Assembly (NCBI GenBank): GCA_051005875.1
Contig: JBPCIX010000005.1
Location: forward strand, 1 to 26,593
DNA: 26,593 nucleotides
Reading direction: 5' to 3'
Source of the DNA: JBPCIX01 sp051005875
GTDB taxonomy: Bacteria; Actinomycetota; CADDZG01; JAHWKV01
The notes below the pieces were generated by a model, which saw only the letters and a list, made by a program, of their open reading frames with translations, ran no database searches and was not told the origin of the DNA. How positions within the stretch are numbered: position 1 is the first letter of the stretch; each line of letters opens with the position of its first letter. The position numbers were made by a program, and so were the translations under genes. Below, in pieces: positions 22,489-26,593 of this stretch.

Positions 22489-23610
22489 ATGAAGCCCTAC
22501 CGAGTAGTAGCCGGCGCAACTGCTGTTGTCATGGGCATGGTCCTTGCGGTGTGGCTTCTCGTAGAGTTGAAGACCCTGGTAATCGTTGTTTTGGTTGCTG
22601 GTTTATTGGCCGCCGCCCTGGAGCGCCCGGTGACCTGGATACACCAGCGTCTGGGTTTGAAACGCAGGGGGGCCGCTGTGGCGATTGTGGTTATCGGTCT
22701 GCTCGGGGCTCTTTCGGCTTTTGGATACCTTGCCTACCGCCCCTTTTCCAAAGAATCCAAAACGATTCGACAGGGTTTGGCAGGTCAGGTTGAGCGCATC
22801 AAGGAACTGCCCGTAGTGGGTCCCCGCCTGGAGGGTGTGGACCTCAAAAAAGAAACGAACGATTTCTTAAAGCGGCTTCCCAAGACGCTAACCGGGAACC
22901 GGACTCAGATCCTGAACACAGCCAAGGCTGCTTTGACCGACCTTGCCGTGGCCGCTACGACACTCGTTGTCATGGTCTTCATCTTATTGAACGGCCCGAA
23001 AATTGGGCAGGGGGCCTCGGCCCTCATTCTCGACGACATGAAGCGGGTTCGCGCCACGCGGCTGGCTCGCAAAATGCAGGGCGCCATCGGCGGTTACGTT
23101 GTCGGCGCTCTCCTAATCGCCACACTGGCGGCGACCGTCGTTGCTGTGAGCTTGCTGAGCATGGGCGTCCCTTTTGTCGCTATTTTGGCGGCGGTCATGT
23201 TCATTTTGGACCTACTGCCCCTGGTAGGTGCGACCATCGGAGGCGTCCTGGTGACTGCGGCGATCTTTATTCTTGACTCCCAGCTTTGGAAGGCGGTCGC
23301 GTTTGCGATTATTTTCATCATTTATCAGCAAATCGAAAATCACACCATCTACCCGCTGGTAATGGGCAAGACGGTAAAAATCGGCTCTTTCACGGTGCTG
23401 CTTGTGATTCTCGCTGGGACCGAGTTGGCGGGGGTCATCGGAGCGCTGTTGGCGATCCCAATTGGTTCGGTGCTAAACGTCTTGGTCCAGGATTTCCTAG
23501 AGGAGCGAAAAGGCAAGGCCGAGTTGGCCAGAGCCGCCGACTCCAGCCTTCTGGAAATGGCGGGTACGGCCCGGGCGGAGCGCGAAGAGACCGGGAAGCT
23601 GAGTCAGTAG
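22489..23610 (+). CDS. AI-2E family transporter
   Basis: This 373-residue multipass protein has the family layout: two N-terminal helices, another helix near 60-80, a soluble segment about 85-145, then four or five helices with PFVAILAAVMFILDLLPLVGATIGG and IIYQQIENHTIYPLVMGKTV, the most conserved motif. The name is historical; members export small molecules or act as Na+/H+ antiporters, and autoinducer transport is not implied. The last 40 residues are charged and cytoplasmic. Confidence 0.93.
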   Translation: MKPYRVVAGATAVVMGMVLAVWLLVELKTLVIVVLVAGLLAAALERPVTWIHQRLGLKRRGAAVAIVVIGLLGALSAFGYLAYRPFSKESKTIRQGLAGQVERIKELPVVGPRLEGVDLKKETNDFLKRLPKTLTGNRTQILNTAKAALTDLAVAATTLVVMVFILLNGPKIGQGASALILDDMKRVRATRLARKMQGAIGGYVVGALLIATLAATVVAVSLLSMGVPFVAILAAVMFILDLLPLVGATIGGVLVTAAIFILDSQLWKAVAFAIIFIIYQQIENHTIYPLVMGKTVKIGSFTVLLVILAGTELAGVIGALLAIPIGSVLNVLVQDFLEERKGKAELARAADSSLLEMAGTARAEREETGKLSQ

Positions 23611-23639
23611 GGCCGATTCGGACCGCTGGTCAGCAGGGC

Positions 23640-25445
23640 CTACCAGGATCCGCCTCCGCCGCCGCCTCCGCCCCCGCCTGAGAATCCGCCCCCCGAGAAT
23701 CCGCTGGCGCCTGATCCCGATGGGGTCGAGGTTATGGTGCCGGAAGTTGTAACGGCGAACCCGTCGATTGACGAGGCAAAAGCCATCGCCGTAAAGGGAT
23801 GGTTGCCTGCATACCAGTAGGTTGTGGGCAGGGCGCCGTCGAGGCCTTCGAATGCCCGGGCCCACTTTTTTGTAGCGCCGAAAACGATCGCATAGGGCAG
23901 GTACTCGGAAAACAGGTTCTGTTTCTCGGCGAAGCGGGCCCGGTCGCGCTCGGACTCGTCGATGAATCTGCGGAACCCCTGAATTCGCCGGAGCACGGCT
24001 GTGCCTTTTGCGGTGCGACGCGGCATGCGCTTGGCGGCGCCGAGGAGCAACAAGCTGCCCGCGACTAAGGGGATTCCAAGCAGGGCCACGTGGGTAAAAA
24101 TAGCCGCCACGACCAGAATTCCCAAAGATACAATCAGGGCGCCAATCCCGATTCCAAGCCAGCGCGTTCTGATCTTGTCGGGGCGAGTAGCGAACCAGCC
24201 CTGCGATACGGCGTCGTCGTACAGGTCGTTCTCTACGGTGGTCAGCCGCGCCGCGAAGGTGTTCCGCAGGTCCGACAGCTTGACTTCGTCGCCATCTTCA
24301 AAAAGTCCCTTTAACAAAGCTTTTTCGTAGGCGCGCAATTTCTCAGCAGGAGCTTTCAATTTCTTTAGATTCCAGTCCTGTTTGCCGAACAAACCCTTTT
24401 TCTCGACTTCCTCGATCACCAGGTAGCGGCGCACGGCCAGGTCTACTATCGAAGCCGTCACATCTAAGGGGCCGGCTACTTCATCGACGAGTGTTCCAAC
24501 CTGCCCGGGGCGGATGGATTCGGGGGGCTCAAACTCGACCGGTGTTTCACCGCGGTCAAACATTCCGACAGCTTCTTCTGCCCCATCGTTGCCGAAAACC
24601 GCATCGACCGGCGATCCCGCCCATCTGCGGTCTCTTCCCGATTTCCAAATAAGCCGGGTCAGATATGCGACGATCCCAGCAAGCAGGGCCAGTGCCCCGA
24701 ATCCTGTAAAGGCAGTCACCTGGAAAGCCCGAGCAAAGCTCCAGCGCTCCCTCAACACCGGCTTGGGTGCAGCAACTGCTCCCTTGGGAAGAGCCACAAC
24801 AAACGTGAATGCTTCATATGGCGCCAAACCGCTTTGGCTGAACCGGGCCGTGTTGCCCGTCTTGGTGGCGTCGGAGCAGGGCAGTGTCGAGCGAGACGGC
24901 CCGGCGAAGCAGGCTATCTTTGTTACCTCGCCAGGGGCGCTGACCGTAACCGTGGCTGCTTGTATCGGTACCGGCCACTGGTCTCCGATGGCGTTCCAGT
25001 AAAGCTCGTCGTGATCTGCAAAGCCGTTAAACGCTCTTTCGACCTGGTAAACAATCGTGTAAGAGTGTCGACCGGTAATGGTTTTATCGGGGTCACCAAT
25101 CTTGATTCGCTCGGTGAATCCCTGGTCTTCCACGTCGTAGTCGTCGGGGGTCCCGGAAGACCCTTCCACCGACAAAACCTTCATCGGGTATATGCGGTCG
25201 TATTTATCGTCGTAGCGAAGTTTCACGGGAACGTCACGAAAGATCCCGTGACGCTCGTCGGCTCCGAAGTCGTAGTCGATGACTTCTTTGACAACCATTA
25301 AGCCCGACCGCTCGATTTGAATTTGGACGTTGTAGGCCGATATTTGTTCCGAGCCGCTCTGGGCATTCGCCGGAAAGGAGACCGACGCGGCCAGCATTAC
25401 CGCTAGGCATAGGATCCCGCGAAGGCGCTTAGGCTTTGACCTCAT
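23640..25445 (-). CDS. DUF2207-domain membrane protein with Gly-rich C-terminus
   Basis: This 601-residue protein has a signal peptide (about 1-28, ANA-Q). The extracellular DUF2207 domain spans about 30-225 (IDYDFGADERHGIFRDVPV, YWNAIGDQWPVPI). A helix lies near 245-265, followed by a cytoplasmic section with two adjacent helices at about 425-470, and then a tail ending in a run of Gly with FSGGGFSGGGGG and SW. This layout is standard for the family, whose function is unknown. It overlaps the upstream YihY gene by 17 bases, so the two are likely co-transcribed. Confidence 0.92.
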   Translation of the reverse strand: MRSKPKRLRGILCLAVMLAASVSFPANAQSGSEQISAYNVQIQIERSGLMVVKEVIDYDFGADERHGIFRDVPVKLRYDDKYDRIYPMKVLSVEGSSGTPDDYDVEDQGFTERIKIGDPDKTITGRHSYTIVYQVERAFNGFADHDELYWNAIGDQWPVPIQAATVTVSAPGEVTKIACFAGPSRSTLPCSDATKTGNTARFSQSGLAPYEAFTFVVALPKGAVAAPKPVLRERWSFARAFQVTAFTGFGALALLAGIVAYLTRLIWKSGRDRRWAGSPVDAVFGNDGAEEAVGMFDRGETPVEFEPPESIRPGQVGTLVDEVAGPLDVTASIVDLAVRRYLVIEEVEKKGLFGKQDWNLKKLKAPAEKLRAYEKALLKGLFEDGDEVKLSDLRNTFAARLTTVENDLYDDAVSQGWFATRPDKIRTRWLGIGIGALIVSLGILVVAAIFTHVALLGIPLVAGSLLLLGAAKRMPRRTAKGTAVLRRIQGFRRFIDESERDRARFAEKQNLFSEYLPYAIVFGATKKWARAFEGLDGALPTTYWYAGNHPFTAMAFASSIDGFAVTTSGTITSTPSGSGASGFSGGGFSGGGGGGGGGGSW

Positions 25446-26538
25446 GGTCTAAGGATACGGCTTGGTCCTTTGCATGCGACGCGCTTTGGCGCTCGAGCTG
25501 GGCATTCAGCTCTGCCCCCACCAACAGCGCCAGCCCGGTCAGGTAAAGCCAGAAGATCAAGATCACAACTCCGGCAAACGACCCATAGGTCGTGGCGTAG
25601 CTGCCGGAACCGTTCGCATAAATTGAAAAACCCAAAGAGGAACCGACCCAAATAATCATCGCGATGACCCCGCCGGGGGTGACCCATTTCCAGTTCGGAC
25701 TATCCCGGTTGGGGCCTGCGTAATAAAACAGCGCGATCAGTCCGGTGAGAAGAGCGATAGCAATCACCCACCTGAGAGCAGTCCAGGCTTGGCCGACAAA
25801 TACTTCCGCCGGCAGATGGCCCACTATCCACGCCCCAAGGGGCTTGCCAAAGACAATCAACCCAACGGCAAGCCCCCCGAAAACGGTGGTGGCGCCGATC
25901 AAAATGAGGGCGTAAAGTCGCTTGCGAAAGAACCCTCTCTCGGCTGGCACGTCGTAGGCCACGTTTAGGCCGACCTGCATGGCGACCATTCCGCTGGATG
26001 CGCTCCAAAGAGCCAATGAGAAGCCGGTTATTGTCGCAATGAGTGAAGTCCTCTGAGGCTGGGAGCTTGCACTAGTGATGGCCCCCACGAGTACTTTGGC
26101 CGCCTGCCCGGGCAAGATCGTCTTGAATATGTTTTCGACTCCAGTGATTACCGACGGTCCGGCATGCAAAAGATCCAACAAGCCGATGGCTGCTATAAGG
26201 GCCGGAAAGACTGCCAGGAACCAATAAAACGCAAGCCCTGCCGCCGCCATGGTAATTCGATCTTCTTTGGTTTCCTTGAGGGTGCGCTTTAAAGTCGATA
26301 TCCATTCGGCGGCGCTCAGTTTGAGGGGGGAATCGGCGCCCGGCTCGGATTCTTTTTGAACTGGAATCGGTTCCTCCAAGGCGGCCGAAGGCCGGGGCGA
26401 AACCTGGCCATTTTGATTGATTCTGACCGTCCCGACGGGCGAATTTCCGGACTTAAGCCCCCTTACGACCCCGCCAACGATCACGAGCGGCGCCAGTACT
26501 TTCGCGATTGTGCCGGTTTTCGGCTCGGAAGCAGGCAT
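25429..26538 (-). CDS. YihY/BrkB family membrane protein
   Basis: This 369-residue protein has a 75-residue Pro/Glu-rich cytoplasmic N-terminus and then six membrane helices with the family motifs: ITMAAAGLAFYWFLAVFPALI, the SxxxL WSASSGMVAM segment, NVAYDVPAERGFFRKR, TPGGVIAMIIWVGSS, YGSFAGVVILIFWLY and GAELNAQLER. It was once called ribonuclease BN, which is not supported by the fold. The start at ATG 26538 has no Shine-Dalgarno sequence. The first 60 residues are unlike the family core. Confidence 0.93.
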   Translation of the reverse strand: MPASEPKTGTIAKVLAPLVIVGGVVRGLKSGNSPVGTVRINQNGQVSPRPSAALEEPIPVQKESEPGADSPLKLSAAEWISTLKRTLKETKEDRITMAAAGLAFYWFLAVFPALIAAIGLLDLLHAGPSVITGVENIFKTILPGQAAKVLVGAITSASSQPQRTSLIATITGFSLALWSASSGMVAMQVGLNVAYDVPAERGFFRKRLYALILIGATTVFGGLAVGLIVFGKPLGAWIVGHLPAEVFVGQAWTALRWVIAIALLTGLIALFYYAGPNRDSPNWKWVTPGGVIAMIIWVGSSLGFSIYANGSGSYATTYGSFAGVVILIFWLYLTGLALLVGAELNAQLERQSASHAKDQAVSLDHEVKA

Positions 26539-26593
26539 GACTAATAGTCAATACCCAATCAAGGCAATCACAATCCGCCGGCGGCCCACCCCG

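Noticed and set aside
23670..23700. GC-rich repeat of CCGCC units
   Set aside because: It is simply the codon run for the Gly-rich tail of the DUF2207 protein, normal for the family.

Overview
The window looks like a chromosomal segment from an uncultured or poorly studied member of the Actinomycetota. This is inferred from the genes: a group II truncated hemoglobin of the GlbO type, a glutamate-type ABC operon in the Corynebacterium-like order ATPase, binding protein, permease, permease, an actinobacterial-style molybdopterin oxidoreductase cluster, GTG/TTG starts and frequent 1-4 base gene overlaps. GC content is intermediate by eye, except for a visibly GC-rich UvrA-like gene.

Region 1 (1-6200) is accessory and worn. 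It holds the start of an unrecognised gene leaving the left edge, a Fic-domain protein, an N-terminal transposase remnant with a frameshift, the C-terminal half of a YciE/YciF (DUF892) ferritin-like protein, a short-form UvrA-like ABC protein, glbO, and a Phd/VapC toxin-antitoxin pair whose promoter lies inside three and a half 13-bp direct repeats. Region 2 (6250-13200) has an ABC-F protein on the minus strand. Divergent from it is a tightly overlapping four-gene cluster: a multi-His membrane protein with a CxxC/CxxC tail, a NasA/NarB-like molybdenum oxidoreductase, a ferredoxin with four [4Fe-4S] sites, and a Tat-type Rieske protein. Together these suggest a quinone-linked molybdoenzyme, but the substrate is not proven. 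A small two-helix membrane protein and an NTF2-like protein follow.

Region 3 (13200-15050, minus strand) is a two-gene cell-surface module. A small secreted WxL-like protein with a perfect ribosome binding site is followed by a strong 17-bp-stem hairpin and then a membrane-anchored DUF916-like (WxL-interacting) protein. Region 4 (15170-18550) is a four-gene polar amino-acid ABC importer of gluABCD layout. A C-terminal fragment of a VOC/glyoxalase protein on the opposite strand separates it from cysDN (18776-20943), which encodes ATP sulfurylase.

Region 5 (20960-26593) holds a rhodanese with an extra helical C-terminus, a bactofilin-like repeat protein fused to membrane helices, an AI-2E family transporter, a DUF2207 membrane protein with a Gly-rich tail, and a YihY/BrkB family membrane protein. 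I found no tRNA, rRNA, CRISPR array or intact insertion sequence. The most interesting items are the WxL-like/DUF916 pair in an apparently actinobacterial genome, the Rieske-containing molybdoenzyme cluster, and the iteron-type promoter of the toxin-antitoxin pair.
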